From Charina bottae (Eukaryota; Chordata; Lepidosauria; Squamata; Charinaidae), in contig JALMGJ010000003.1 of NCBI GenBank assembly GCA_023362775.1, positions 179,339,725 through 179,403,724 on the forward strand: a stretch of DNA of 64,000 nt. Direction: 5' to 3'. Below are positions 42,781-54,180 of the stretch, piece by piece. The notes beneath the pieces were generated by a model that made no database searches, was not told where the DNA came from, and saw nothing but the letters and a program-made list of their open reading frames with translations. A program made the position numbers and the translations under genes. Positions within the stretch are counted from its first letter, which is position 1. Each line of letters opens with the position of its first letter.

Positions 42781-44405
42781 ACCTTGGAAGACAGCAGGAA
42801 GTGAAATCTGAGTCTGAAGGAAGGGTGGGGGTGTAGCAAGCATCTCAGAAGGGACCGTCCTTAGTTTTCAAGAGAGTAAAAGTAAGGGAGGGGAGAGGTG
42901 CTTTCAGACTTGCAAGATTCTCTTACTGTAACCTTATAATAAAGGTAGTGTTAGTACTCATGGTTGGTGCTTCTTGTCTGGATTACCTCAAAGAGCTGAC
43001 ATGAACACCCAGGAGAAGCATGGGAGAGAAGCTGTTTAGGCTGCCATGTGGAATTAGTTTTGATAATTGGAATTTTACTGTATTCCTGTTTTTACCCTAG
43101 TTCAGTTTTATTTTATACTTGTGTAGCTTATTCCTGTAAACTACCTTGATTCTCATGAAATAAGCAGTATATTTTTTTAAATAGATAAAAAATAAAACAG
43201 AATTTTCTAGATGCTCTTTGAAGACATCCCAGTGAGATCACTATTATCCAGCTGTGATTAAACTAAAACTGACACATACATAAAATCAATATTGTTCTTT
43301 TACCTTAAAAAAATTAAATTGAAAGAGTGAAAGTGCTCTCAAAACAGCTTAAAATGTAAAACAAATGTCATAATTAATGACTAAAGCCCAACCATTATAA
43401 TAAAATAAGCATCCTCTTGAAACATTATGAACATCCAGTCCAAAATACAGCTAAGGGCAGCACCCAGTAAAAGAAAACAAGTAGAGAAAAATTATAAGAA
43501 TGAGCAGAACAATTGTACAATAAAAGATTTGTCTAGAAGCACCCAGAGTTTCAGAGATGCCTAAAGATATTTCAAAGAGTACAGCAGGGAAAAAAAAAGT
43601 CTGGAACGCAATTAACTTAAAAACGTTAATCCCTTCCATTCATTTTCCTGCCTGCATAAAGCACAAAACAGTATAAAGAATGCACCAGTTGCTTTTGAGA
43701 GTTGGTGCCTGATCTGTAATTTGCAATGAAATATCATGAACTCTGTCATGCTACATAAGCGTTTAATTAGAGTAATTTAACACATTGTAACTTACCAATG
43801 GATTTGCAGTCAGTGCATTTCAAACAGCTGAGTTTTAGAATAATGCAGTGATTTCCTTTCCACTAAAACTTCATTGGGGTTCTGCAGCTGTGGAATCTCA
43901 TGAATTTGACTTAGGCATCAGCAGACAAATGTTTTTCCAGGAACTTGATAACCAAAGATAACAGACTTGCCTCACTCTCAATCAAAAACAATTAACTGTT
44001 GGGGCTATTTACTATTTACCTAGAACAATTGAGAGTATGGTCCCGAAAGCCCCCTCCCACCCCAGTTGCCAAGCATCAGCACCATATTTTGCTACCAGTT
44101 TGAAATGGATAGAAATAAAAACAGTAGTACAAGATAGGTGAAACTAATAAACTTTCCCTTTAAAAATCAGGGGGAAAAATGGTCTTATGCAAGTGCATGA
44201 CATGGCCCGGCCTACTTTGCATCACTGCCTTGCCCACTGCAGCTGCAAGCTCTCAAAAAAATAATAACTGCCATTCCTGGCTGCTAAATATAACACAGGT
44301 TTTACAGGTGCTAATGGACTTCCAGAAACAATTAAAAATGCCGGTTTTATTCTTGGCTCCTAGGTAGCTCTTGGGATATTTCCTTCAAGTAGAACAGGCC
44401 TGTCC
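42781..44405. other. Mostly unrecognised; L2-type tail near 43120-43195
   Basis: CCTGTAAACTACCTTGATTC followed by ATAAGCAGTATATTTTTTTA looks like a decayed L2-type tail. The rest is unrecognised. Confidence 0.35.
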
Positions 44406-44413
44406 CAATAAGG

Positions 44414-44672
44414 CAGAGCTTTCCAAACTCTGTGTTGGCACACGTTAGTGTGTTGGCTGCAGTGTCTGGGTGTGTCCCGGCTGCTGCTGCCTCCGAGCCC
44501 TGCCAGGATTCCACACAGGTCCTAGTGCCTGCCTCGTGCCTTGCTGCCTCCAAACCTGCTGTGATTCCGTGCAGGTCCTAGTGCCTGCCTTGTGCCCTGC
44601 TGTAAGAGTGTGTCGCAAAATGATGCATGTCTAAAAAGTGTGTCACCAACATTAAAAGTTTGGAAAGCTCTA
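44414..44672. mobile_element. Non-autonomous hAT element, copy 6
   Basis: A 259-bp element starts CAGAGCTTTCCAAACTCTGT and ends TTTGGAAAGCTCTA. The exact 8-bp duplication CAATAAGG is at 44406-44413 and 44673-44680. The interior matches copy 5, including TAAGAGTGTGTCGCAAAATG. Confidence 0.93.
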
Positions 44673-44999
44673 CAATAAGGGATGCCTAAAATTCCCTCTG
44701 TTTAAGGGATTGGGAAGCATACGTAGAACTGTTGGTCTGGCCAACTAGTAGTGTATAGTGTATAGTGTATAGTATAGTATAAGAAATTAGTGAAACTGAT
44801 ACAATCTGGTAGCAGGATTCTAATGAGAAGCAAGGAAATAACTTGGGGGCTGGGAATCTCGAATGCCCAAAAGTTGTAATTAGTTGAATATAGGAAAGAA
44901 GCTTTGGATGTAAAGGTAAATAGGGGAGGGGAAAAATAATTAGATCACATAATAAGATAAGGGACTTCTTAATAAACAAAGTGGAGTCTGCGAGGAAAT

Positions 45000-45845
45000 T
45001 GGAACTTCAGAGGGTCTTTTCAAAGGTAAGGGGAGACACCCTGTAGGAGGTGAGAGGTGGAACAAAACTTGGAAAAGATATAAAAGGTATGGCGTTGCTG
45101 GGGCAGGAACCTAGGAAAAGGAAGAAAGCTAAGGACTCTGCTTGATGCAGACAGACTGGAGGGAGGGAGGGAGGGAGGGGTGGCGGCGGCAGCGGCGGCG
45201 GCGGCGGCGGAAGTTAGCTAGCACAGAAAAGCACCCAGAGGAGGGAAAAGGAGGTGAAGATTCAAAGTGAGACAGAAATATTACTCAAAAATAAGTGAGA
45301 AAGAAGACAAAGCTTTCAAGTAAGAGGTTAGTTAGAAATCAGAGGTGGCTGAGGAGAAAAGAGAGAGAGTAGGAGACTAAGCCTTCCAGTTAGGAGAGCC
45401 AGTGACAGAAAGACTACTTGTGAGTAAGAGGTAAAGGGAGAATGCACAGGCTTCCATGTTGGTGTGCCTGCCTGCAGCTTGGGTTCAAGGGAAGTGGATC
45501 AAGGGGCAAGTTCAACCCCCAAAGGTGCCTGTCAGCTAGAGAGAGGAGTGAGGCCAGAAAAGGGAGAAGCACTCTGTGTGTGATGGTTTGGGGAATGGAT
45601 CCGGCTGGGCAGAGCCAAAGGACTGACAAGGAACTGACTGTATCCAGAGTAGCCAGCAAGGAGGTCTGAGAGAGTTCAAGTTGTCAGAAGTGAGACTTTT
45701 TGTAAGGCAGCCACAGCTGACCATCCTTGCTAAAGGAAGAGTTGGACTGGGCTGTGTGTGTGCTATCTGTTTGTGTATATGCTATGTGGTTGAAAATGTT
45801 AAGGAAGCCGATAGACAATTAGAAAAGAGTTATGGAGGGTTGTTT
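45000..45845 (+). other. Purine-rich leader with GGC repeat, possibly L1 5' UTR
   Basis: A-and-G-rich sequence carries (GGGA)n and then (GGC)n at about 45150-45211. It leads without a gap into an L1 ORF2 C-terminus at 45857. It could be the 5' untranslated region of an L1 joined to its 3' end by an internal deletion. No long open frame exists. Confidence 0.3.
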
Positions 45846-45856
45846 TTATATACTGT

Positions 45857-46313
45857 ATGATCACTGCTGCAAGATTACTATATGCACAAAAATGGAAAGA
45901 TTCTGAAATACCCACAACGGATGAATGGCTGGTGAAGATGACAGAATTAGTAGAGATGGCAAAATTGACTTGTCTGATTAGAGAAAGGACAATAACTACA
46001 TTTATTAGTGATTGGAAACCCCTTATGGACTTTTTGCCGAAAGAAGAACAAAATGAACTTGTGATTTATGGGTTTGATGATTAGAAGGGGTAGACTATGG
46101 AAAGAAGGAAATTAGGTTGTAACCTTAGAGAGAGAGGGTAAATTATATAAATGTACTTGTAACTGCTGTTAAGAAGATCGGAAGCCATTCTTTATAACTT
46201 TTCCTTTTCTTTCTTTCTCTTCTGTTTCTTTGCACTTTTTTCACTTATTACTTTCCTTTTTCCTTTCAAAATTTGTATTTTTATTCTTTTAAAAACTTAT
46301 TTAATAAAAAAAT
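45857..46313 (+). pseudogene. L1 ORF2 C-terminus and 3' UTR
   Basis: The 75-codon frame ITAARLLYAQKWKDSEIPTT...WLVKMTELVEMAKLTCLIRE is the usual end of reptile L1 ORF2. It is followed by a T/C-rich 3' UTR and TTTAATAAAAAAATTATG. The RT and endonuclease are absent. Confidence 0.8.
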
Positions 46314-46775
46314 TATGTAAGGAGCTACTGCTGTGTAAAATTCTTGCATCTGTGTAAATCTGGTTGTAAATCTGTGTGATTATTATTTTATTGCAAGTAA
46401 TAAAGTAGAGCTGTTCTTTAACTTTTATTCCATGCAATTAACAAAATAGATCAGTTTGTTTATAACTAGAACTTGATCTTGGGTTTTAGTGGAGATGGAG
46501 CCACCCCTTAGAGGCCCTTGCTGGTTGGAGAGTTGGACGCAGGTGTGGCTGAAGGGGTGTGAATGGGGATTAGATAAGAAACCGACAGAGACATGATGGC
46601 TGGGAGTTCTCCTGGGAACAGTTTCTCAAATTCAGGACTAGCTACCCTTGAAGCACTACGAACAACAATTCTTTGCTGCCATCTATTAGTTGTATTAGTT
46701 GTAGAATAGGGAAGAATAGGGAAGACACACAGATCAGTTAGATATGAGCTCACTAATATTCCTAAGGAATATGCA

Positions 46776-47606
46776 GTGGAGGTGAAGAATAGATTTAAGG
46801 GACTAGATCTAGTAGATAGGGTCCCGGAAGAAATATGGACAGAAGTTCGCAACATTGTTCAGGAGGCGGCAACAAAAAACGTCCCAAAGAAAAAGAAAAC
46901 CAAGAAGGCAAGATGGCTGTCTGCTGAAACACTGGAAGTAGCCCAAGAAAGAAGGAAAGCAAAAGGCAACAGCGATAGGGGGAGATATGCCCAATTAAAT
47001 GCAAAATTCCAGAGGTTAGCCAGAAGAGATAAGGAATTATTTTTAAACAAGCAATGTGCGGAAGTGGAAGAAGACAATAGAATAGGAAGGACAAGAGACC
47101 TCTTCCAGAAAATTAGAAACATCGGAGGTAAATTCCAGGCAAAAATGGGTATGATCAAAAACAAAGATGGCAAAGACCTAACAGAAGCAGAAGAGATCAA
47201 GAAAAGGTGGCAAGAATATACGGAAGATCTGTATAGGAAGGATAATAATATTGGAGATAGCTTTGACGGTGTGGTCAGTGAGTTAGAGCCAGACATCCTG
47301 AAGAGTGAGGTTGAATGGGCCTTAAGAAGCATTGCTAATAACAAGGCAGCAGGAGACAACGGTATCCCAGCTGAACTGTTTAAAATCTTGCAAGATGATG
47401 CTGTCAAGGTGATGCATGCCATATGCCAGCAAATTTGGAAAACACAAGAATGGCCATCAGATTGGAAAAAATCAACTTATATCCCCATACCAAAAAAGGG
47501 AAGCACTAAAGAATGTTCAAACTATCGAACAGTGGCACTTATTTCACATGCCAGTAAGGTAATGCTCAAGATCTTGCAAGGTAGACTCCAGCAATTCATA
47601 GAGTGA
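46776..47606 (+). pseudogene. BovB copy B, linker and RT N-terminal part
   Basis: The 276-codon frame runs from VKNRFKGLDLVDRVPEEIWT through the basic VPKKKKTKKARWLS linker and YIPIPKKGSTKECSNYRT to RLQQFIE, where a TGA replaces the next Arg codon. Sequence is otherwise very close to the intact copy at 59903-62923. Confidence 0.88.
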
Positions 47607-47609
47607 GAA

Positions 47610-47963
47610 TTGCCAGATGTACAAGCTGGGTTTAGAAAAGGCAGAGGAACTAGAGACCCAATTGCCAATATCCGCTGGATAATGGAGAAAGCCAGGGGAT
47701 TTCAGAAAAACATCTATTTTTGTTTTATTGACTATTCTAAAGCCTTTGACTGTGTGGATCATAACAAATTGTGGCAAGTTCTTGGTGGCATGGGGATACC
47801 AAGTCATCTTGTCTGCCTCCTGAGGAATCTGTATAACGACCAAGTAGCAACGGTAAGAACAGACCACGGAACAACGGACTGGTTTAAGATTGGGAAAGGA
47901 GTACGGCAGGGCTGTATACTCTCACCCTACCTATTCAACCTGTACGCAGAACACATCATGTGA
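47610..47963 (+). pseudogene. BovB copy B, RT palm
   Basis: The 117-codon segment continues in the same frame after the stop. It contains FRKGRGTRDPIANIRW, FIDYSKAFDCVDHNKLW (motif A) and GVRQGCILSPYLFNLYAEH (motif B), then another TGA. Confidence 0.88.
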
Positions 47964-48801
47964 CGTGCTGGGCTTGAGGAATCCAAGGCTGGAGTAAAAA
48001 TCGCTGGAAGAAACATTAACAACCTTAGATATGCAGATGATACCACTTTGATGGCTGAAAGCGAGGAGGAGTTGAGGAGCCTTATGACGAAGGTGAAAGA
48101 AGAAAGTGCAAAAGCTGGGTTGCAGTTAAACCTCAAAAAAAAACAAGATTATGGCAACCAGCTTGATTGATAACTGGCGAATAGAGGGAGAAAAAGTGGA
48201 GGCAGTGACAGACTTTGTATTTCTAGGCGCAAAGATTACTGCAGATGCTGACTGCAGCCAGGAAATCAGAAGACATCTACTTCTTGGGAGGAGAGCAATG
48301 GCAAATCTTGATAAAATAGTTAAGAGCAGAGACATCACACTGACAACAAAGGTCCGCATAGTTAAAGCAATGGTATTCCCTGTAGTAACCTATGGCTGTG
48401 AGAGCAGGACCATAAGGAAGGCTGAGCGAAGGAAGATAGATGCTTTTGAACTGTGGTGTTGGAGGAAAATTCTGAGAGTGCCTTGGACTGCAAGAAGATC
48501 AAACCAGTCCATACTCCAGGAAATAAAGCCAGACTGCTCACTTGAGGGAATGATATTAAAGGCAAAACTGAAGTACTTTGGCCACATAATGAGAAGACAG
48601 GATACCCTGGAGAAGAAGCTGATGCTAGGGAAAGTGGAAGGCAAAAGGAAGAGGGGCCGACCAAGGGCAAGATGGATGGATGATATTCTGGAGGTGACAG
48701 ACTCAACCGTGGGGGAGCTGGGGATGGTGACGGCCGACAGGAAGCTCTGGCGCGGGCTGGTCCATGAAATCACGAAGAGTCAGAAGCGACTGAACAAATA
48801 A
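47964..48801 (+). pseudogene. BovB copy B, RT motif C to C-terminus
   Basis: The YADDTTLMAE motif is encoded near 48032. A one- or two-base expansion in an A run near 48137 shifts frame. From 48151 a 216-codon frame carries the thumb and the C-terminal KRKRGRPRARWMDD segment. Confidence 0.85.
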
Positions 48802-48819
48802 ACAACAAAATTAGTTGTA

Positions 48820-49893
48820 TGGATTTTCGCAACCCAGATCTGGTGGCTGTAGGAAATAAATCTCAAATCCCACAGAAATGTTTGTGACCAGGTAAAACTG
48901 AAACAGAAAATGAATTCATAATCTTCAAAGGTGAGATAGAATGCGCAGATGCAAAAATAGACGAAGGCTATTTTTAATAACTGTGACCAAGACAGGGTTT
49001 GTTCTTTTGACAGGTGCTGCTTTTTTCATCTCTGCATGAAGCCAACTTCTCTTTTTCCACATAGTTATTTCTTTAAAAGATCTGGTCACCTTAAAATAGG
49101 GGTCAATTTTCTCCTCTGTTTTCAAATAATATATTTCCAATCTCTTTAGTCTAAGTGACTTCACAGCTTCTGGTACCTGATCAAAATCTGATACCAATTG
49201 AAATTACTTGAAACCCCCAGGGTTAAGTGAACCTGATTAGGATCTTACCATTCTAAGAAATAAGGGTGTTTCCATACTGCCTTGCTGCACCTTCCTTTTT
49301 TTATTTTTGCTGCTGGAAAAAGCTGCGAGGCATGGTTCTCCCTCACTCTGAGACTCCACGTTGCCTTTGGAGCAGTTTTCTTTCCTTGGAATCAGGGGTA
49401 ATATAGCACCCATCAGGATCTCTATTCCCCAACTTCGAAAGTTTGTCTATTTCTTCCGCTATATACTTTAAAAACGTATGCAGGAAATTACTCAGTGTGG
49501 CTGCCAAATTGAAATTCGATTGATCTTTGTTGCATCTTCAACTTTGCCAGTACAGGCTATGTTCACAAAATATACTGATCCAAGATTACCTGAACCAGAT
49601 ATACTGAATCCAATTCCAGGGTTTACACAACAAAATGAGCACATTATTTGGGTTCATGAAACTAGAAACTATGTAGCCCTGTATGTTGTATGGACCCAGC
49701 CATGCTGATTCTCCTAATCTTGCTGCCTTTCCCTCCTTTGAAAACAGTGGTTATGATCATAAACACATTTCTCATTAGTTGACTGAACCATAGTTTATGG
49801 AATTAATTTTCTCTTCTGGGATTGTAAAACGCATTCAGCCATAAACCCACCCCACTGGCTAGGCTAAACATGGCTAGCTGGTTTATTAACGTG
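48820..49893. other. No recognised gene
   Basis: Frames at 48925-49197 (minus) and 49478-49708 (plus) have no domain that I recognise. Confidence 0.4.
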
Positions 49894-49902
49894 TATCATG
49901 AA

Positions 49903-50092
49903 TATCATGCAAGTAGATAAATAGGTACCACTTCGGTGGGTAGGTAATAGCGTTCCATGCGCGTCATGCAGCCACATGACCGTTGAAGCGTCTTCGGACA
50001 ACGCTGGCTCTTCGGCTAACAAACGGAGATGAGCACTGGAACCCTAGAGTCGGACACAACTGCAGAAATGTGCAGGGGGAACCTTTACCTTT
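49903..50092 (+). repeat. tRNA-derived SINE, 5'-truncated
   Basis: Only the body and tail of the 17786/21331 family are present (CAAGTAGATAAATAGGTACC to AACCTTTACCTT). A 9-bp duplication, TATCATGAA, is at 49894-49902 and 50093-50101. Confidence 0.9.
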
Positions 50093-50101
50093 TATCATGA
50101 A

Positions 50102-50881
50102 AATATACCAAGTAACTCTCGGGGGTTTTCTTTAAGATGGGGGGAGAATCTCTGCTGTCTCATTTCCCATTGTAGTGCAGCAGTGTGGGTACAGATGGAC
50201 AGCTATTTTCAAAAGATGGAGAATTTTTTTTCCATCTTAGCTAACTTTTCTGAGATAAAGTATTGTTCTTCCTTGATTATGATTAGACAGCTTCTTCAAA
50301 GCACTGCTGCGCTAGTACAATGAGTGAAACAAACAAAAAACAACACAAATTCTTATCTTACAGCAGAGGTGATATATTTGTGGCCTTTCAGAATTGCTCA
50401 AATACAATTCCCAGCATTACTAGCCATTGACCATACTGAGGTGGCTGGCCAATGTAACATAGTAATATTTAGAGAATCACACCAACCTCTGTGTTACGGT
50501 GTATGCCAAAAGCAAGAAACGAAGAACACTTTGGTATTTTAAAATTAGTGTTATTCCCAGGAGAATGAATAAACAAACATGGGAGAGCCCTTTAATTAAG
50601 AGAAGTGCAAACACAAACTTTAATTAAAACCCTTATAAAGATTGTTTCCAATAAAGTATGTAGTCATGTAGAGAGAAGATTCCTAGTTCATTGGTTCAGA
50701 TGTTATATGGTCATATGCTTTGAGGGAGACCTTTGTGGAACTAATTTCAGCCCAATCAAACTATAACCTTAGACATGCTACTGTTTGTTACTCTCAGCTC
50801 TGCCCACCTACAGTGGCTTTACCTACATAGTAGTAATATTTTATGGAGGTGTTTCAACGAAGAAAAGCAGTTTGAACATAC
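50102..50881. other. No recognised gene
   Basis: Nothing recognised. Confidence 0.4.
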
Positions 50882-50895
50882 ACAATTACTATATA

Positions 50896-51230
50896 AAGGT
50901 AAAGTTTCCCCTCGCACAGTTGTGCAGTCGTGTCCGACTCTAGGGGCCGGTGCTCATCTCCATTTGTTAGCCGAAGAGCCAGCATTGTCCGAAGACGCTT
51001 CCACGGTCATGTGGCCGGCATGACGCGTGTGGAACGCTGTTAGCTACCCACAGAAGTGGTACCTATTCATCTACTTGCATTTGCATGCTTTCAAATTGCT
51101 AGGTTGGCAAGAGCTGGGGTTAGTGTGGGAGCTCACTCCGTCACGCGGGGCTAGGGATTCGAACCTCCAAACTTGCGACCTTCCAATTGACAAGCCTGGC
51201 GTCTTACCCGCTGAGCCACCACGCCCCTAT
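50896..51230 (-). repeat. tRNA-derived SINE with CCTTTA tail, minus strand
   Basis: A full-length copy, the reverse complement of the 21331 family. The inverted B box GGATTCGAACC is near 51158, and the head GCTGAGCCACCACGCCCC is at the right. Flanks ACAATTACTATATA (50882-50895) and ACAATTATTATATA (51231-51244) differ at one base. Confidence 0.92.
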
Positions 51231-51244
51231 ACAATTATTATATA

Positions 51245-51979
51245 CATGTTGTTATTACTCTGAGGTTATTAATATTTCTACAGGAAATTTTTGTTCAAGA
51301 TTCATCTGATATGAGGTTATTTTAGGTTGCAATTTTGTATTCTACATGCTTACCTGGGAGTAAGATCCATTGTATTAAACAGGACTTACTTATGAACAAA
51401 CATGCATACAGTTATACTTTAAGTCAATTCCTTAGTGCTGCCTAGGTCCACACATCCCATAGAGTCCAAATATTTAATCACATTTTAGCATGTTCTATGA
51501 TCTCAACTTAAGTATGACTATTTCTGATTAAGATCATTAATGGCCAGCCCATCAAAAACATAATTGCTACAGGTAGGGCAATATTTTTATTAGGACCAAT
51601 CAAAACTGCTCAAAAGATAATGCAGGCTTTCAAGTTCTATGGAAACTTTTATCATTAAACTGTATCTCTGAGAAATATTCATTCTGATAAAGCTTTACAG
51701 GAATACTTTTGAACGAAACCAACACATTTTCCTCTGTTTTTTTTTTTACCAAATATTTTCACAGATGCATTTCATTTTCAAAGCTAAATAAGGCACAACT
51801 AAATACCAGCAATCATGCCACCCCCTCATGACTGACTTTCACACACTTTCCTAATATTAGGATAAGGAAACACATTTTAATATATTAAAAATTAATTATA
51901 ATTAGATTATTATGTTTGATTATGTGTGACCTCATAGATAAGATGATCTATCCCTAACCTGTTCTTTCAAGTCTCCCAA
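51245..51979. other. No recognised gene
   Basis: AT-rich sequence with nothing recognised. Confidence 0.4.
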
Positions 51980-54180
51980 TTATGCACTCATCGCCACTGT
52001 AATTGAGTCCATCCACCTTGTTGCCAGGCATCCTCTTCTTCTCTTTCCTTCCACCTTTCCCAGCATTAGAGCCTTCTCCAGAGAGCTGGGTCTTCACATA
52101 ATGTGTCCGAAGTAGGATAATTTGAACCTGGTCATTTGTTCCTCAAGTGAGAACTCTGGGTTGACTTGTTCAATGATCAATGATTCAATGATTTGTTTTC
52201 TTGGCTGTCCACGATATGCTCAGGAGTCTTGTCCAACACCAAAGTTCAAAATCGTCTTCCTATCCTTCTTCTTTAAAGTCCAACTTTCGCTTCCATAAAG
52301 TGTCATAAGGAATACCATGGCTTGCACAGTTCTGATCTTTGTAGGTATAGAGACATCACGGCATTTGAATAACTTTTCCAAGGCCTTCTTGGCTGCTCTA
52401 CCGATTGCTGGTCTGCAGTGTATTTCTCAACTGCTTGTTCCTTTACTGTTGATGGTTGATTCTAAAAGGCAGAAGCTATCCACTTTGATATCTTCATTGT
52501 CAATTCTAAGGCGGGTTGTTGTACCTGTTGTCATTAGTTTGTTCTTCTTTATATTTAATTTTAGTCCCATTTTTTCACCGTGCTCTTTGACTTTTAGTAC
52601 TAGGGCTTGCAGATCCTTTGTATTCTCAGCTATCAGGGTAGTGCTATCAGCATAGCACAGGTTATTGATGTTTCTTCCTCCAATTTTAAGACCACGCTCA
52701 GATAGGTTGAATAAATAAGGGGAGAGTATGCAGCCTTGTCACACTCCAAAGCCAACCTGGAGCCAGTCTGTTTCGCCATGTTCAGTCCGTACTGTGGCTT
52801 CCTGGCCTGTATGTAAGTTTCTCATGAGGACAATGAGATTCCCATTTTTTTGAGCACTTTCAACAACTTGAGGTGATCAACACAATTAAAGGCTTTTTTT
52901 ATAATTGATGAAGCACATATTAACTTCTTTTTTGTATTGTTTGGCTTTCTCAATTACCAGTGTACATCAGCAATAATGTCTTATGTTCCCTGGCCTTTTC
53001 TAAAGCCAGCTTGAACATCTGGGATCTTTTTTCATGTAGGGCTCTAATCTGCATTGGAAGATCCTAAGTATTATTTTGCTAGCATGTGAAATTAAGGATA
53101 TTGTACCATAGTTTGCACACTCTGTTAAGTCTCTTTGTTTTGATATTGGAATGTAAATTGACCTCTTCCAATCAGTTGGGCACTGTGTTGTTCTCCAGTT
53201 TTGCTGGCATAGCTTGGTTAGAACCTTGAATGATGATTCTTCTGTTGCTTGCCATATTTCAGTGGGTGTTCCATCAGTTCCTTTAGCCTTCCAACTTGGT
53301 AATGACCGGAGTGCTGATCTAACTTCATCTTCTAGTACTAGAGGCTCTTGTAAGTAGGGAATATTTTCTAAGGTATTGTGGATGTTGACATCTCTACTGT
53401 ATACTCCTTCCATCTTCCTTCTTCTCAATTACCATCTGTCCCTTGGTGTCCTTTAGCATACCAATTCGAGGTTGGAAACTCCTTCTGAGTTCAGAGATCT
53501 TTTGAAAGACTTTCCTTGTTTTTCCATGCCCGTTTCCATCTTCAATATCTTTACAGATGTTGTTGTAATACTGCTTTTGTCTCTTCTAACTATTCTCTGA
53601 AACTCTTTGTTAACTTCCTTTCTGAGATTTTTGTCTTTCTTGGCTTTGGCTTCTCTTCTCTTTTTGGCAATTTCCATGGTTTGTTCTGACATCTAGTATG
53701 CTTTTGTCTCTTTATTCAGTGTTGGCAGTCTTTTTTCACATTCATCCTTAACAACTTCTTCAAGTTCTTTCCATAATTCCTCTGTTTCTCTATCAATGAG
53801 GTTCAGGACTTCAAAGGCTTTAATCTAGCTATGTCATAAACACCATTAGTGCTCTAAAAGATCTTCAGCTCTTCCTCAGTAGCATGTTGAGTGCCATCTG
53901 ACCTGAGGGGCCCATCATTCAACACTATATTGTCCATCATTTTATATTTTCTATCCATGTGGTTTTCTTGGTAAAAATACAGGACTGGTTTGCCATTGCC
54001 TTCTCCCATGCAGTATGAATTGATGCCTTTGCCATTGTCACTAAAGTGATCATCTTCTGTCTCTGGCATCTTCCTATATCGCTGCTGCCCAATATAGGTG
54101 CCTGCTTGCTTTAGCTGGGCAGCTGGGATGACCTTCATGCCTTGGGTGACCCTGCTGGGAATATATATCATATATATATA
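51980..54180 (-). pseudogene. Old RTE-type LINE, second family
   Basis: On the minus strand, fragments in order are a 5' leader (54183-53854), a basic linker (MEIAKKRREAKAKKDKNLRK, about 53692-53620), RT N-terminus (LRSLPSWKAKGTDGTPTEIW and NYGTISLISHASKIILRIFQ, 53428-53000), a motif C region with a decayed YADS-type box near 52645, and a C-terminus with YFGHIM and KVEGK near 52110-52020. It is RTE-like, parallel to BovB in layout but clearly different in sequence. Many stops and frameshifts make it much older than the BovB copies. The endonuclease is mostly deleted. Confidence 0.7.

Larger units (their letters stand above)
46707..48808 (+). mobile_element. RTE-BovB LINE copy B, 5'-truncated
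   Basis: It starts in the linker between endonuclease and RT (AATAGGGAAGACACACAGATC) and ends GACTGAACAAATAAACAACA. The flanks share ATTAGTTGTA (near 46696-46705 and 48810-48819), a target duplication of about 10 bp. AATAGGGAAG is repeated twice at the 5' junction. Stops and a frameshift inactivate it. Confidence 0.9.

Noticed and set aside
45414..45724. Short frames on both strands upstream of the L1 tail as a host exon
   Set aside because: Low complexity, overlapping on both strands, with no splice-site pattern that I can defend.
48925..49197. 90-codon lysine-rich minus-strand frame
   Set aside because: No family recognised and no neighbouring element context; left inside an unassigned stretch.
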